DNA from: Chloroflexota bacterium
Lineage (GTDB): Bacteria; Chloroflexota; Dehalococcoidia; UBA3495
Assembly: GCA_022563275.1 (NCBI GenBank)
Contig: JADFNR010000002.1
Location: 1-64,000, forward strand
DNA length: 64,000 nt
Direction of reading: 5' to 3'
The notes under the pieces are model-generated. The model made no database searches and had not been told where the DNA came from. It saw only the letters and a list, made by a program, of their open reading frames with translations. Below, one piece after another: positions 41,188-50,260 of this stretch; positions within the stretch are counted from its first letter, which is position 1; each line of letters starts with the position of its first letter. A program made the position numbers and the translations under genes.

Positions 41188-43719
41188 ATGGGCAGTAGAT
41201 TCGAGAAGTTCTCCGAACGCGCACGGCGGGTGCTATCGCTGGCCCAAGAAGAGGCGCAGCGGTTCAACCATAACTACATCGGCACCGAGCACATCCTTTT
41301 AGGCTTGGTCCGCGAGACCGAAGGAGTTGCTGCCCGGGTGCTTTCCAGTTTGTCCGTGGACTTGAGCAAGGTCCGTTCGGCTGTGGAATTCATCATCGGC
41401 CGCGGCGAGAAGCCGGCCCAAGGCGAGATCGGCCTTACCCCCCGTGCAAAGAAAGTCGTGGAATTGGCCGTCGATGAAGCTCGGCGGATGAACCACACTT
41501 ATATCGGAACGGAGCACTTGCTCATCGGTCTACTGCGCGAAGGTGAAGGCGTGGCCGCCGGCGTCCTGGAAAGCCTGGGCGTCACCCTGGACAAGGTCCG
41601 GGCCGAGACCCACCGCATCCTGAGCCACACTTCGGGCACCGGCGCCCAAGGCAGCCGGTCCACCTCCAAGACTCCAACCCTGGACCAGTTGGGCATCGAC
41701 TTAACCGTTGCCGCCAAAGCAGATAAGCTGGACCCGGTCATAGGCCGGGAAAAAGAGATTGAGCGGATGGTCCAGATCCTCAGCCGCCGCACCAAGAACA
41801 ATCCCGTTCTGGTGGGTGAGCCGGGTGTTGGCAAAACCGCCATCGTAGAGGCTTTGGCCCAACTGATCAGCAGCGGAAATGTCCCCGACACCCTGCAGGG
41901 CAAGCGCCTGGTCACCCTGGACATGGGCGCCCTGGTCGCGGGCACCAAGTACCGGGGCGAATTCGAAGAGCGGTTGAAGAAGGTCATTGAAGAGATCAAG
42001 GCCTCCGGCAACTGCGTGCTTTTCATCGACGAGATTCACACGATCGTTGGCGCCGGCGCTGCGGAAGGCGCGGTCGACGCGTCCAACATCCTGAAACCCT
42101 CATTGGCCCGTGGCGAGATTCAATGCATCGGGGCCACCACTCTGGACGATTACCGGAAGTACGTCGAGCGGGACCCGGCGCTGGAACGCCGCCTGCAACC
42201 AGTACGGGTGGAAGAGCCCTCCAATGAGGACACCGTGGCGATCTTGATGGGCATCCGCAGCAAATACGAGGACCATCACAAGGTAGTTATCACCGACGAG
42301 GCCATTCGCAGCGCGGCGCTTCTGGCCCAGCGCTACATCCCCGACCGGTTCCTGCCGGACAAGGCCATTGACCTCATTGATGAGGCCGGCTCCCGGGTAA
42401 GGCTGCGCGGCAGCGTCACCCCGGCGTCGGTGAAGGACGCGATGCAGGTCTTGGAGCAGGTCCGCAAAGAGAAAGACGAGGCCATCGATTCTCAGCAATA
42501 CGAGGCGGCGGCGGAGCTGCGGGACCGGGAACTGCGGCAGAACGAAAACCTGGACACCCTGGAAAAGGAATGGAAGGAAGGCGAGAACAAAGAGCGCCGC
42601 GTCGTCACCGAAGACGATATCGCTGAGGTCGTCAGCATGTGGACCGGCATCCCGGTGACCCGGCTGGCGGAAGAAGAGACCGAGCGTCTCCTCAATATGG
42701 AAGCAGAGCTGCACAAGCGGATCATCGGACAGGATGAGGCCATCGTAAGCGTCTCCAAGTCGGTGCGCCGCGCCCGGGCAGGTCTCAAAGACTCCCGCCG
42801 TCCCATCGGCGTGTTCATGTTCCTGGGGCCCACCGGCGTTGGCAAAACCGAACTGGTGCGCGCTTTGGCCGAATTCATGTTCGGCGATGAAGACAATATG
42901 ATTCGCCTGGACATGTCTGAGTTCCAAGAACGGCACACCGTCGCCCGTTTGATCGGCGCGCCTCCTGGTTACATCGGTTACGACGAGGGCGGACAGTTGA
43001 CCGAGGGCGTCCGGCGCAAGAACTACTGCGCCATACTCCTCGACGAGATTGAAAAGGCCCATCCAGAGGTTTTCAACATCCTGCTGCAGATCTTCGACGC
43101 CGGCCACCTGACCGACGCCCGGGGCAGGAAGGTGGATTTCCGGAACTCCATAATCATCATGACCAGCAACCTGGGATCGGACTTGATCAAGCGGGAGACA
43201 TCTCTCGGTTTCGCGGCCAAGTCCAGCGAGGCCCAGACCGACGACAGCGCCTACGAACGCATGAAAGACAAGGTGATGGATGAGGTCAAGAGGTTCTTCC
43301 GTCCTGAGTTCCTGAACCGGATCGATTCCACCGTGGTGTTCCACCAACTCAAAAAGGACGAGATTCTACAGATCGTGGACCTGATGATGAACCAGGTCCG
43401 CGACGAACTGGACGAGAAAGAGATATCCCTGGAGATCACCGAGGCGGCCAAGGCACACCTGGGAGAAAAGGGTTTCGACCCGGTCCTGGGCGCACGGCCG
43501 CTGCGGAGACTGATCCAGGACGAGATTGAAGACAACCTGTCCGATGAAGTGCTCAGCAGACGGCTGGTGGCTGGTGATGTGGCGATGATCGACCTCGACG
43601 ACGACGGCGCCATCAAGATCACCTCCAAGAAAGCCAAGGCCAAACCCAAAGCCAAGGCCAAAGCCGAACCGGAAGCAGAAGCGGAGGCGGAAGCCGAGAC
43701 GGCCAACGCCACCGACTAG
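41188..43719 (+). CDS. clpC: ClpC-type AAA+ unfoldase
   Basis: An 843-residue Hsp100 protein that unfolds substrates for ClpP. The Clp-N domain repeats twice ([27 protein letters not shown], then [12 protein letters not shown]). The first Walker A GEPGVGKT is near residue 210, a UVR-containing middle domain near 430, the second Walker A GPTGVGKT near 548, and DMSEFQERH and [12 protein letters not shown] follow. The C-terminal tail is an alternating Lys/Ala then Glu/Ala repeat of ~30 residues, probably unstructured. ATG 41188 is chosen by AGGAG and by the family N-terminus; the longer frame is unsupported. Confidence 0.95.
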   Translation: MGSRFEKFSERARRVLSLAQEEAQRFNHNYIGTEHILLGLVRETEGVAARVLSSLSVDLSKVRSAVEFIIGRGEKPAQGEIGLTPRAKKVVELAVDEARRMNHTYIGTEHLLIGLLREGEGVAAGVLESLGVTLDKVRAETHRILSHTSGTGAQGSRSTSKTPTLDQLGIDLTVAAKADKLDPVIGREKEIERMVQILSRRTKNNPVLVGEPGVGKTAIVEALAQLISSGNVPDTLQGKRLVTLDMGALVAGTKYRGEFEERLKKVIEEIKASGNCVLFIDEIHTIVGAGAAEGAVDASNILKPSLARGEIQCIGATTLDDYRKYVERDPALERRLQPVRVEEPSNEDTVAILMGIRSKYEDHHKVVITDEAIRSAALLAQRYIPDRFLPDKAIDLIDEAGSRVRLRGSVTPASVKDAMQVLEQVRKEKDEAIDSQQYEAAAELRDRELRQNENLDTLEKEWKEGENKERRVVTEDDIAEVVSMWTGIPVTRLAEEETERLLNMEAELHKRIIGQDEAIVSVSKSVRRARAGLKDSRRPIGVFMFLGPTGVGKTELVRALAEFMFGDEDNMIRLDMSEFQERHTVARLIGAPPGYIGYDEGGQLTEGVRRKNYCAILLDEIEKAHPEVFNILLQIFDAGHLTDARGRKVDFRNSIIIMTSNLGSDLIKRETSLGFAAKSSEAQTDDSAYERMKDKVMDEVKRFFRPEFLNRIDSTVVFHQLKKDEILQIVDLMMNQVRDELDEKEISLEITEAAKAHLGEKGFDPVLGARPLRRLIQDEIEDNLSDEVLSRRLVAGDVAMIDLDDDGAIKITSKKAKAKPKAKAKAEPEAEAEAEAETANATD

Positions 43720-43757
43720 CGCCGGCCAATACAGGAAAATTTCGCCGAACAACTGAC

Positions 43758-43792
43758 AGAAGGCCCCACGATTGTGGGGCCTTCTGTTGTTA
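43758..43792 (+). terminator. Terminator of clpC
   Basis: A 12-bp stem (43758-43769 with 43774-43785), GATT loop, T-rich tail. TATAAT at 43791-43796, just after it, may serve radA. Confidence 0.85.
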
Positions 43793-43839
43793 TAATTGCC
43801 GCGATCCCGCCAGCGTGATTCTAGATGAGGTGGTGCGGT

Positions 43840-45288
43840 GTGGCTAAGGTGAAGGACCGTCGGCGAACAGTATTCATGTGCCCGTCTTGCGGGAACGAAA
43901 GCGCCAAATGGATGGGTTTTTGTCCCGCCCAAGGATGCGGCTCCCAAAGTCCCCTGGTGGAAACCGCGGTGGCCCCGGCAGCTAAAGGCCGGCCGGGCTG
44001 GCTGGCCGCAACAGCGGCCGAAGTGGTCGAGCTATCCTCCATCTCCTCCAGCGACCAACCCCGAGACCCGTTGCCGTCCGCCGAAATGAACCGGGTATTG
44101 GGGGGCGGAGTGGTCCCCGGGTCGGTGGTGCTGCTGGCGGGAGAGCCGGGCGTTGGCAAGTCGACTCTCCTGCTGCAACTGGCCCAATACGTGGCCGCCA
44201 AAGGCCAAAAGGTCCTCTACGTCAGCGGGGAAGAGTCCCCCCAGCAGATAAAGCTGCGCTCAGACCGTCTGGGATTCGCCGGCGAGGGAATCCTGATGCT
44301 GGCCGAGACCGACCTGGCGTCGGTTATCGAGAAATTGGACTCGATACGGCCCGGCCTGGCCATCGTCGACTCGATTCAGACCCTATACAGCGACGACGAC
44401 ACCTCCAGCCCCGGCAGCGTGGGACAGGTGCGCGAGGCGGGTCTCCGGCTCCTCCGGTGGGCCAAGGACAGCGGTACGCCGGTGTTCGTATCCGGCCACA
44501 TGACCAAAGACGGCTCATTGGCGGGGCCCAGGGTGCTGGAACACATGGTGGACGTGGTCTTGTACCTGGAATCCCAGGAGGATGGCGGCTACCGGGTGCT
44601 TCGGGCCGGCAAGAACCGGTTCGGCGCCACCACCGAGGTCGGCGTGTTCGAGATGACCGAGCAAGGTCTGGCCGATGTGTCCGACCCGTCCAAGGCATTG
44701 CTTTCGCAACGGGCCGGGGGTTCCATCGGAGCGGCCCTGGCGCCGGTGGTCGAGGGAAGCCGGGCGTTGCTCTTGGAGGTCCAAGCGCTCACCTCCCCTT
44801 CCCAACTGCCCGCGCCGCGCCGTGTCGCCAACGGCGTGGACTACAACCGTCTCCTCATGCTGGCGGCGGTGGCTTCCCGCCGCGCCGGTCTGGAGTTGTC
44901 CGGTCAGGACATCATCGTAAACGTGGCCGGCGGCTTTAAGATAAGTGAGCCGGCGGCGGACCTCGCCCTGGTGCTGGCCATGGCGTCCAGCCTCTACAAC
45001 TGCCCGCTGGACCCCGGGATGTTCGCCTTTGGCGAGGTTGGCTTGAGCGCCGAGATACGCTCCGTTCCTCAGGCCCAACGGAGGGTGGCTGAGGCCGCGC
45101 GGTTGGGTCTCAAGAAATGCATCTTGCCGGAGTCGTGTTTGGAGGGTCTGACGATACCCCAAGGCATGAAGGCCGTCGGAGTGAGGACGTTGCGGCAGGC
45201 TATCAATGCGGTCCTAACCAAAGACCGGGACAAGGACCGGACCGAAGACTTGGCTTGGGACCCTGAAACGGCGCTGGAGCCGGGTTAA
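43840..45288 (+). CDS. radA: DNA repair protein RadA/Sms
   Basis: A 482-residue branch-migration ATPase. An N-terminal zinc finger has CPSC followed by CPAQGC (spacing C-x4-C instead of CxxC in the second half). The RecA-like core has Walker A GEPGVGKST near residue 101 and the RadA-specific KNRFG near 257. The C-terminal third is the Lon-protease-like domain (GFKISEPAADLALVLAMASS). It acts in recombination repair. GTG 43840 is favoured over ATG 43825 because GAGGTGG then sits 6 nt before it. Confidence 0.93.
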   Translation: MAKVKDRRRTVFMCPSCGNESAKWMGFCPAQGCGSQSPLVETAVAPAAKGRPGWLAATAAEVVELSSISSSDQPRDPLPSAEMNRVLGGGVVPGSVVLLAGEPGVGKSTLLLQLAQYVAAKGQKVLYVSGEESPQQIKLRSDRLGFAGEGILMLAETDLASVIEKLDSIRPGLAIVDSIQTLYSDDDTSSPGSVGQVREAGLRLLRWAKDSGTPVFVSGHMTKDGSLAGPRVLEHMVDVVLYLESQEDGGYRVLRAGKNRFGATTEVGVFEMTEQGLADVSDPSKALLSQRAGGSIGAALAPVVEGSRALLLEVQALTSPSQLPAPRRVANGVDYNRLLMLAAVASRRAGLELSGQDIIVNVAGGFKISEPAADLALVLAMASSLYNCPLDPGMFAFGEVGLSAEIRSVPQAQRRVAEAARLGLKKCILPESCLEGLTIPQGMKAVGVRTLRQAINAVLTKDRDKDRTEDLAWDPETALEPG

Positions 45289-45339
45289 TAACTGCCTTCA
45301 AAAATTGCCGCTGGGGTGATCCGCTCACCACGAGCGGAA

Positions 45340-45795
45340 TTAGGAACCCCCAAGTGTGGGCGTTTGGTCAGCGGGCGAAAATTCGTGGTCCTCGCAGGCC
45401 ACCCAGCGCGACCCGTCTTGGTAGACCTCTTTCTTCCAGATGGGGACCACTTCTTTGATGCGGTCCACGGCCTGGTGGCAGGCAAAGAAGGCATCTTTGC
45501 GGTGGGGCGAGCCGATGGCCACCACCAGGCTTATCTCCCCGATGCCGACCGTTCCGATGCGATGGCTGATGGCCACCTGTTCCAGGCCGAATTCGGCCAT
45601 CAATTCCTGGCGCACCTCTTCCAGCTTTTTGACGGCCATCTCTTCGAAGGCTTCGTATTCCAGGGTCAGCACCGTCTTGCCCTCGAAATTATCCCTGGTC
45701 GTGCCCAGAAAGGTCACGACCGCGCCGTTGGTGTCGCGCCGCACCTTGGCGGTGACCTTCTCCGGGTCGAGGGTGTTCCTGGTCAGTTCTATCAT
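45340..45795 (-). CDS. moaE: Molybdopterin synthase catalytic subunit
   Basis: A 151-residue MoaE. Visible are TFLGTTRDNFEGKTVLTLEYEAFEEMA, ISHRIGTVGIGEISLVVAIGSPHRKDAFFAC and VPIWKKEVYQDGSRWV with the conserved catalytic lysines. It transfers sulfur from the MoaD thiocarboxylate to precursor Z, giving molybdopterin. It lies 55 nt after moaD on the same strand. The other moa and moe genes are not in the window. Confidence 0.93.
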   Translation of the reverse strand: MIELTRNTLDPEKVTAKVRRDTNGAVVTFLGTTRDNFEGKTVLTLEYEAFEEMAVKKLEEVRQELMAEFGLEQVAISHRIGTVGIGEISLVVAIGSPHRKDAFFACHQAVDRIKEVVPIWKKEVYQDGSRWVACEDHEFSPADQTPTLGGS

Positions 45796-45850
45796 CGGGA
45801 TATCTCCCCAGGCATTGGGTTATCTCCGCGCAATCTCGCCGGGCATCGCG

Positions 45851-46096
45851 TCAACCCCCGCTCACGGGTGGAATGAGGCAAACATCGTCGCCGGGTTGGA
45901 GAACTACGTCAGGGCCGGCATAGTCGGTGTTCACCGCCACCACGATCTGCACCTCGGGCGGCGCCAGGTTCGGAATCCGCCGCCGCACCTCGTCTGTTAG
46001 GTCAGCCACCGTCGCTCCCTCCGGTACGGCCACCGGAATACTGTTCCGGCCGGCCCGTTCCCGGTACAAAGCGAATAGCCTGACGTTGAGTTCCAT
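45851..46096 (-). CDS. moaD: Molybdopterin synthase sulfur carrier subunit
   Basis: An 81-residue ubiquitin-fold protein ending in the required Gly-Gly (PPVSGG), which is activated as a thiocarboxylate. MELNVRLFALYRERAG and VVAVNTDYA are typical strands. ATG 46096 is chosen because homologues start there; the upstream extension lacks support. It is the first gene of the moaD-moaE pair. Confidence 0.9.
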   Translation of the reverse strand: MELNVRLFALYRERAGRNSIPVAVPEGATVADLTDEVRRRIPNLAPPEVQIVVAVNTDYAGPDVVLQPGDDVCLIPPVSGG

Positions 46097-46131
46097 GTGC
46101 TGGGCACCTGCCGCGCCAATCACGCTGTTTA

Positions 46132-46163
46132 ATAAAAAAGCCCGGGACAGAGCCTGCCGGGCC
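46132..46163 (-). terminator. Terminator of the secreted TIG-like protein gene
   Basis: On the minus strand GCCCGG/CCGGGC with an 11-nt loop is followed by CTTTTTTA. Confidence 0.75.
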
Positions 46164-46225
46164 GGTTGGAGCTTGAGTCAACATTATCCCATAGCGGCTG
46201 TTATGGCGCTAGTCTCACCCTTGGT

Positions 46226-47482
46226 TCACCAGGGCACCAGGTTCCAACCCTCGAACAGTTCCACCCTTTTGCCGTTGAGCGCCGCGGTTTGGACCCTATT
46301 GAGCCGCAACCAGTAGATGCGTCCCGGCACCATGGACCGGATGGTGTTTGCCTTGGCGAAGGCGGGGCGGGGATCGAAGAATGACCAGGTCTTGTTGGCG
46401 TTGTCGAAGGTCCACACCCGGACCAGGTTGTCGCCCTGGGTCAACGACCCCAAGGCCTGCTCAGGCACCGTGGAAGGTTGGGGAGCGGGGAGTGGCTCGT
46501 TCACCGCCGCGCCCTCGATAACTTCAAAATTACTGACTGCGGTGATCCCGCCCGCCGTGGCCGTGATCGTCTGGAATCCCGGCGTAAACAGGGGCATGGC
46601 GAAGTACGAAACGAATCTCCCTTCACCGTCGGTGACGGGGGCCGGCGAGCCCAACACCGCGATGTAACCCGCCCGGTTGCTGGAGACAAGCACGTTGGCG
46701 GGGAAGCCTTCCCCGGATATAGTCACCACAGTTCCCGGCCGTCCAGAGGCAGGCGAAACGGTGATGCTGGGCCCAGGCACCGTGTGAATGGCCGTGGCCC
46801 ACCGGCTGAAACCCACTACCTGCGCCCGGACCGTGTTGCTGGAAAGGACGGCCGCGGCCGCGGGAACCCGCACCGTGGCATCGAATCTGCCGCTGGAATC
46901 CGCCGGCACCAGGGCCAATAGGACGCCGGCATATGATATGGAAACTTGGCTGCCCTTCGCAGTGGCCGGATTGGAAGCTGGAAATCCCTGGCCGGTTACG
47001 GACAGGTCCGTATTTATCCTGCTGGATGGGGGGTCCACGCTGATACCAGGAGTCCTGATCATCACCTGGGCGGTCTGCATGAGACCCTGATCGTCCGTGG
47101 CAGTGATCGTGATCGGGCCTCCAGCCACGATCTCGGCGGTAACGGGAATAATTACGGAAGCAGCCCAATTGCCCATACTGTCGAAGTCGATGGGGTAAGT
47201 GGCATTGGGCGCGGTAAGGGGAACGCCGTCAACGGTGATGACGCTGGCGCCAAGCCCGGTGATCTGGTGCGCACCGGAGCCCGCGGCTCCGCCCCCGATT
47301 GCCGATGCGGTAAAACCGGTGCCCAACAGGGCCACTGTCTGGTTTGGGACCGCGTTCTGGGGAAAAACGACGAGGTCCGAGGCAAGATTGGCGGACGCCG
47401 CTCCGGAGACCGGACCGGCCCATGGCGCCGCAAGAAAGACCGCCAAAAAAATAAGGAAGACGAGCTTTGGCCGCACGTCCAC
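46226..47482 (-). CDS. Secreted multi-domain TIG/IPT-like surface protein
   Basis: A 418-residue exported protein: signal peptide (residues 1-28, LVFLIFLAVFLAAPWAGPVSGA), then three ~85-residue Ig-like repeats. Each begins with a phrase such as V.P.....N..V...G.GF, for example PASGRPGTVVTISGEGFPANV. The C-terminal ~90 residues form a separate module (VRVWTFDNANKTWSFFDPR ... GRIYWLRLNR ... LFEGWNLVPW) found at the ends of other Chloroflexota surface proteins. It has no cell-wall sorting signal. Likely roles are adhesion or cell-surface structure. It is monocistronic. Confidence 0.78.
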   Translation of the reverse strand: MDVRPKLVFLIFLAVFLAAPWAGPVSGAASANLASDLVVFPQNAVPNQTVALLGTGFTASAIGGGAAGSGAHQITGLGASVITVDGVPLTAPNATYPIDFDSMGNWAASVIIPVTAEIVAGGPITITATDDQGLMQTAQVMIRTPGISVDPPSSRINTDLSVTGQGFPASNPATAKGSQVSISYAGVLLALVPADSSGRFDATVRVPAAAAVLSSNTVRAQVVGFSRWATAIHTVPGPSITVSPASGRPGTVVTISGEGFPANVLVSSNRAGYIAVLGSPAPVTDGEGRFVSYFAMPLFTPGFQTITATAGGITAVSNFEVIEGAAVNEPLPAPQPSTVPEQALGSLTQGDNLVRVWTFDNANKTWSFFDPRPAFAKANTIRSMVPGRIYWLRLNRVQTAALNGKRVELFEGWNLVPW

Positions 47483-47588
47483 CGCCTCCCCTCCCGAAAC
47501 CTGTTGATTTTATCTTATCAGGCGGCGCGAGGAGGTCTGAAGGGCAGACCGGGCGGCTTGGCACCAAACAAGCGCCTGATGCAGACGC

Positions 47589-48371
47589 CTAATGCATCAC
47601 CAATCCGCCGTCCACGTTGAACGCCTGGCCCGTGATATTGCGGGCTCCCGGCCCGGCCAGAAACACCGCCATGGCGGCGATGTCTTCCGGGTCGTTGGGC
47701 CGTCCGATGGGAATCTTGGCGTCCCGGGCCTCTTCCAATTCCCGCATGGTCTGACCGGAGCTTTCGGCCCGGCCGGACATGGTCTCCGCCGCCATGGTGG
47801 TCAGCGTCGAACCGGGGCAGATGGCGTTCACGTTGATGTCATATTTACCAAGCTGCAACGCGGCGATGTGGGTCATGGCGATCACCGCGCCTTTGCTGGC
47901 CGCGTAGGCGGCGTTGGAGGTGCCGGCATAACCCTTTCCGGCGATGGAGGCGATGTTGATGATCCGGCCTCCCTGCCCCTGGCCGATGAGTTCCCGGGCC
48001 GCCCGCTGCATGCAGAAAAACACACCCTTGGCGTTCACCCGGTGAATGCGGTCCCAGTCCTCTTCCCGCACGTCCATGATGTCCAGAAACTTCGTCACGC
48101 CGGCATTGTTCACCACGATGTCGATGCGGCCGAAGGCGTCTTTGGCCTGCTGAAACATGCGGTCGATATCATTCAGATCGCCCATATCGGCGGGCAGAGC
48201 AATGCTCTCCCTGCCCAGATGTTTCACGGCCACGGCGGTGTCCTCCGCGGTGGTGGCGTCGATGTCAGACACGGCGACGTTGGCGCCTGCCTCAGCCAAT
48301 TGCAGAGAGATTGCCCGGCCCATGCCTCTTCCGGCGCCGGTGACCAGGGCGATCTTATCTTCCAATTGCAT
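47589..48371 (-). CDS. SDR-family oxidoreductase (3-oxoacyl-ACP reductase-like)
   Basis: A 260-residue classical short-chain dehydrogenase. The NAD(P) motif TGAGRGMG is at residues 11-18, NNAG near 88, the catalytic Ser in NIASIAG, and YAASK (Tyr, Lys) near 155-159; ITGQAFNVDGG ends the fold. Asp37-Ile-Asp after the second strand suggests NAD rather than NADP. It oxidises an alcohol or reduces a ketone; the substrate is unknown. It shares a symmetrical divergent promoter with the hydantoinase-type gene, so the two are probably co-controlled. Confidence 0.92.
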   Translation of the reverse strand: MQLEDKIALVTGAGRGMGRAISLQLAEAGANVAVSDIDATTAEDTAVAVKHLGRESIALPADMGDLNDIDRMFQQAKDAFGRIDIVVNNAGVTKFLDIMDVREEDWDRIHRVNAKGVFFCMQRAARELIGQGQGGRIINIASIAGKGYAGTSNAAYAASKGAVIAMTHIAALQLGKYDINVNAICPGSTLTTMAAETMSGRAESSGQTMRELEEARDAKIPIGRPNDPEDIAAMAVFLAGPGARNITGQAFNVDGGLVMH

Positions 48372-48449
48372 GATTAACCTCTAGGAATCTTTAGGCGTAA
48401 AATCTCCGCGTTAAATGATACGGAAATAGTCCGGGGAGCGGTTGAGGCG

Positions 48450-48478
48450 AGTGTAGCCGCGCCCAACGGGGCTGTCAA
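48450..48478 (-). promoter_or_regulatory. Promoter of the SDR gene
   Basis: Minus-strand TTGACA (48478-48473), 17-nt spacer, TACACT (48455-48450). Confidence 0.7.
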
Positions 48479-48501
48479 CGGAGCCGATTCGTTGACAGCC
48501 C
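48469..48501. repeat. Perfect 12-bp inverted repeat (operator candidate)
   Basis: GGGCTGTCAACG (48469-48480) and its exact complement (48490-48501), separated by 9 nt. Each arm contains the -35 TTGACA of one of the two divergent promoters, so a dimeric regulator bound here would cover both. Confidence 0.8.
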
Positions 48502-48520
48502 ATCCAGCCAAGATTACACT
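48492..48520 (+). promoter_or_regulatory. Promoter of the hydantoinase-type gene
   Basis: TTGACA (48492-48497), 17-nt spacer, TACACT (48515-48520): hexamers and spacing identical to the divergent SDR promoter. Confidence 0.7.
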
Positions 48521-48580
48521 CCCGGCAACTTGGAATCAGGGCTGGATATCTCAAGTACCGGCGCCGGCGGGAGGCAGGAT

Positions 48581-49999
48581 ATGGCAGAAGTGCGGGTGGA
48601 CACGATCGTACGGGGCGGAAAGGTGGTTACGTCATCTCAGGTGCTGGACGCCGCGGTGGCCATCAAGGGTGAGAAGATCGCGGCCGTCGGCCCGGAACAT
48701 CTGCTGCCCAAGGCCGACCGGTACATCGACGCCGAAGGCAAGTTCGTTCTGCCGGGGCTGATCGATTCCCACGTGCATCTTGACGGGCATGACGACTACG
48801 CTCTGGGGGCGCTGGCGGCGGCCCACGCCGGGCTGACCACCCTGGTCCCCTTCGGGAACTACGCCCTGGAGGGCGACGAGACCCTGGACCAGGCCGTCCG
48901 CCGCGTCCAGGACGAGGTGGGAGCGGCGGCGCTGGTGGACTTTGGGTTCCACTTCATCTTGCAGAACCGGCCCAGCATATTAGCTTCCCTGCCCAAGGCC
49001 ATGGAACTGGGCGTTAAGTCCTTCAAGATGTTCATGACCTACAAGAAGCGGCCCGGCCGGATGTGCGATGACGATTACATCTGCAACGCCATGGATATGG
49101 TGGCCAAGGGCGGAGGTGTCCTGCAACTCCATTGCGAGAGCGGCAACATCATAGAGTACCTGGAGAACAAGCTCATCGCGGAGGGCCACACCCACCCGGA
49201 GGACTTTCCCACCGCCTGTCCCGATTGGGCCGAGGAAGAGGCGATCAACCGGGCCATCAAGATGGGCGCCGCCACCGGTTGTCCCACATACGTGGTGCAC
49301 CTTAGCACTCAACTGGGCTTGGAGCGGATCAAGCAGGCCCAGGCCCAAGGCCAGAAGATCTGGACCGAGACCTGCCCCCAATACCTGCTCTTGTCGGACG
49401 CCGAGATGGCGAAAGTCGGACCCTTGGCCAAGATCGGGCCTCCCCTGCGGCCGGAGGACGGGCCCGACCGGGAGGCGCTGTGGAACGGCCTGAGGCAGGG
49501 CCAGATATCCCTGGTGGGCAGCGACCATTCACCCCACCCGGAGGAGCTGAAAAAGCCGGGCTGGGACAACATATTCGTGACCCCCGACGGGGCGTCGGTG
49601 CCCTTTGGCTCCCCTGGAATCGAGACCGTGGTCCCGTTGATGTACAGCGAAGGCGTGGTGAAGCGCGGCTTCCCCATCTGGTGGCTGGCCAGAGTGATGT
49701 CGGAGAACCCGGCACGCATCTTTGGCCTGTACCCCCGGAAGGGCGTGATCCAGGCGGGGTCCGATGCCGACCTGCTGATCCTCGACCCCGGCGCGGACCA
49801 CGTGGTGACCGCCAAGGACCACCACAGCAAAGCGGGTTATACCCTGTTCGAGGGCTGGAAGGTGAGCGGCAGGCCGTGGATGACCTTGCTCCGGGGCCAG
49901 GTGCTTCTGAACCAAGGCAAGCTGGAACAGAAACCAGGCTACGGCAAATTCCTGGCCTGCGAGGGACCCACCACACCCCTTGGAGGGCCGGTGGACTGA
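48581..49999 (+). CDS. Dihydropyrimidinase/hydantoinase-type amidohydrolase
   Basis: A 472-residue cyclic amidohydrolase. GLIDSHVHLDGHDD gives the HxH pair, SFKMFMTYK the lysine that is carboxylated to bridge two metals, LQLHCESG and YVVHLST the two further histidines, and LVGSDHSPH the catalytic aspartate. All dinuclear-centre ligands are present. It belongs with D-hydantoinase, dihydropyrimidinase and allantoinase; ring substrate unknown. ATG 48581 follows GGGAGG; the longer frame from 48530 is rejected. It is divergent from the SDR gene. Confidence 0.92.
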   Translation: MAEVRVDTIVRGGKVVTSSQVLDAAVAIKGEKIAAVGPEHLLPKADRYIDAEGKFVLPGLIDSHVHLDGHDDYALGALAAAHAGLTTLVPFGNYALEGDETLDQAVRRVQDEVGAAALVDFGFHFILQNRPSILASLPKAMELGVKSFKMFMTYKKRPGRMCDDDYICNAMDMVAKGGGVLQLHCESGNIIEYLENKLIAEGHTHPEDFPTACPDWAEEEAINRAIKMGAATGCPTYVVHLSTQLGLERIKQAQAQGQKIWTETCPQYLLLSDAEMAKVGPLAKIGPPLRPEDGPDREALWNGLRQGQISLVGSDHSPHPEELKKPGWDNIFVTPDGASVPFGSPGIETVVPLMYSEGVVKRGFPIWWLARVMSENPARIFGLYPRKGVIQAGSDADLLILDPGADHVVTAKDHHSKAGYTLFEGWKVSGRPWMTLLRGQVLLNQGKLEQKPGYGKFLACEGPTTPLGGPVD

Positions 50000-50024
50000 T
50001 TTAGCACCTTGGCGTCAAACAACT

Positions 50025-50056
50025 GTAGGGGCAGGTTTCCAACCTGCCCCTTTTCT
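50025..50056 (+). terminator. Terminator built on a GTAGGGGC palindrome
   Basis: AGGGGCAGGTT pairs with AACCTGCCCCT (50027-50037 with 50041-50051) across a TCC loop, followed by TTTCTT. Its arm matches the palindrome at 6714-6742. Confidence 0.75.
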
Positions 50057-50152
50057 TCGGCACGGTGAATGTAGAAACGGAGGGTAGTTGGGTAGGCGCA
50101 AGCTGGCCGACGACACTCTGGAGAACACGAGCGTAGTTTAAGAGCGTCAGGA

Positions 50153-50174
50153 CTGGTTTGGAAACCCGCCCCTA
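50153..50174. repeat. Partial copy of the GTAGGGGC palindrome
   Basis: GGTTTGGAAACCCGCCCCTAC has the inner palindrome and one complete arm of the element, and the other arm is lost. It is the third member of this repeat family in the window. Confidence 0.6.
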
Positions 50175-50198
50175 CGGATGGGGGAAATCGAAACTCGT

Positions 50199-50234
50199 AA
50201 AAGGGGCGCGGCAGAGAAAGCCGCGCCCCTTTTT
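50199..50234. terminator. Bidirectional terminator
   Basis: A 14-bp stem (50199-50212 with 50220-50233), 7-nt loop, A-tract and T-tract at the ends. It closes the minus-strand LLM gene. Confidence 0.9.
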
Positions 50235-50260
50235 GTCACCAATTTTTACTTGTTCATGCG

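Larger units (their letters stand above)
50000..50260. other. Intergenic region with repeats and terminator
   Basis: No gene is present. The stretch contains a GTAGGGGC-type palindrome, a second partial copy and a bidirectional terminator, listed separately. Confidence 0.7.

Noticed and set aside
42100..43347. 415-codon minus-strand frame within clpC
   Set aside because: Shadow of the ClpC reading frame.
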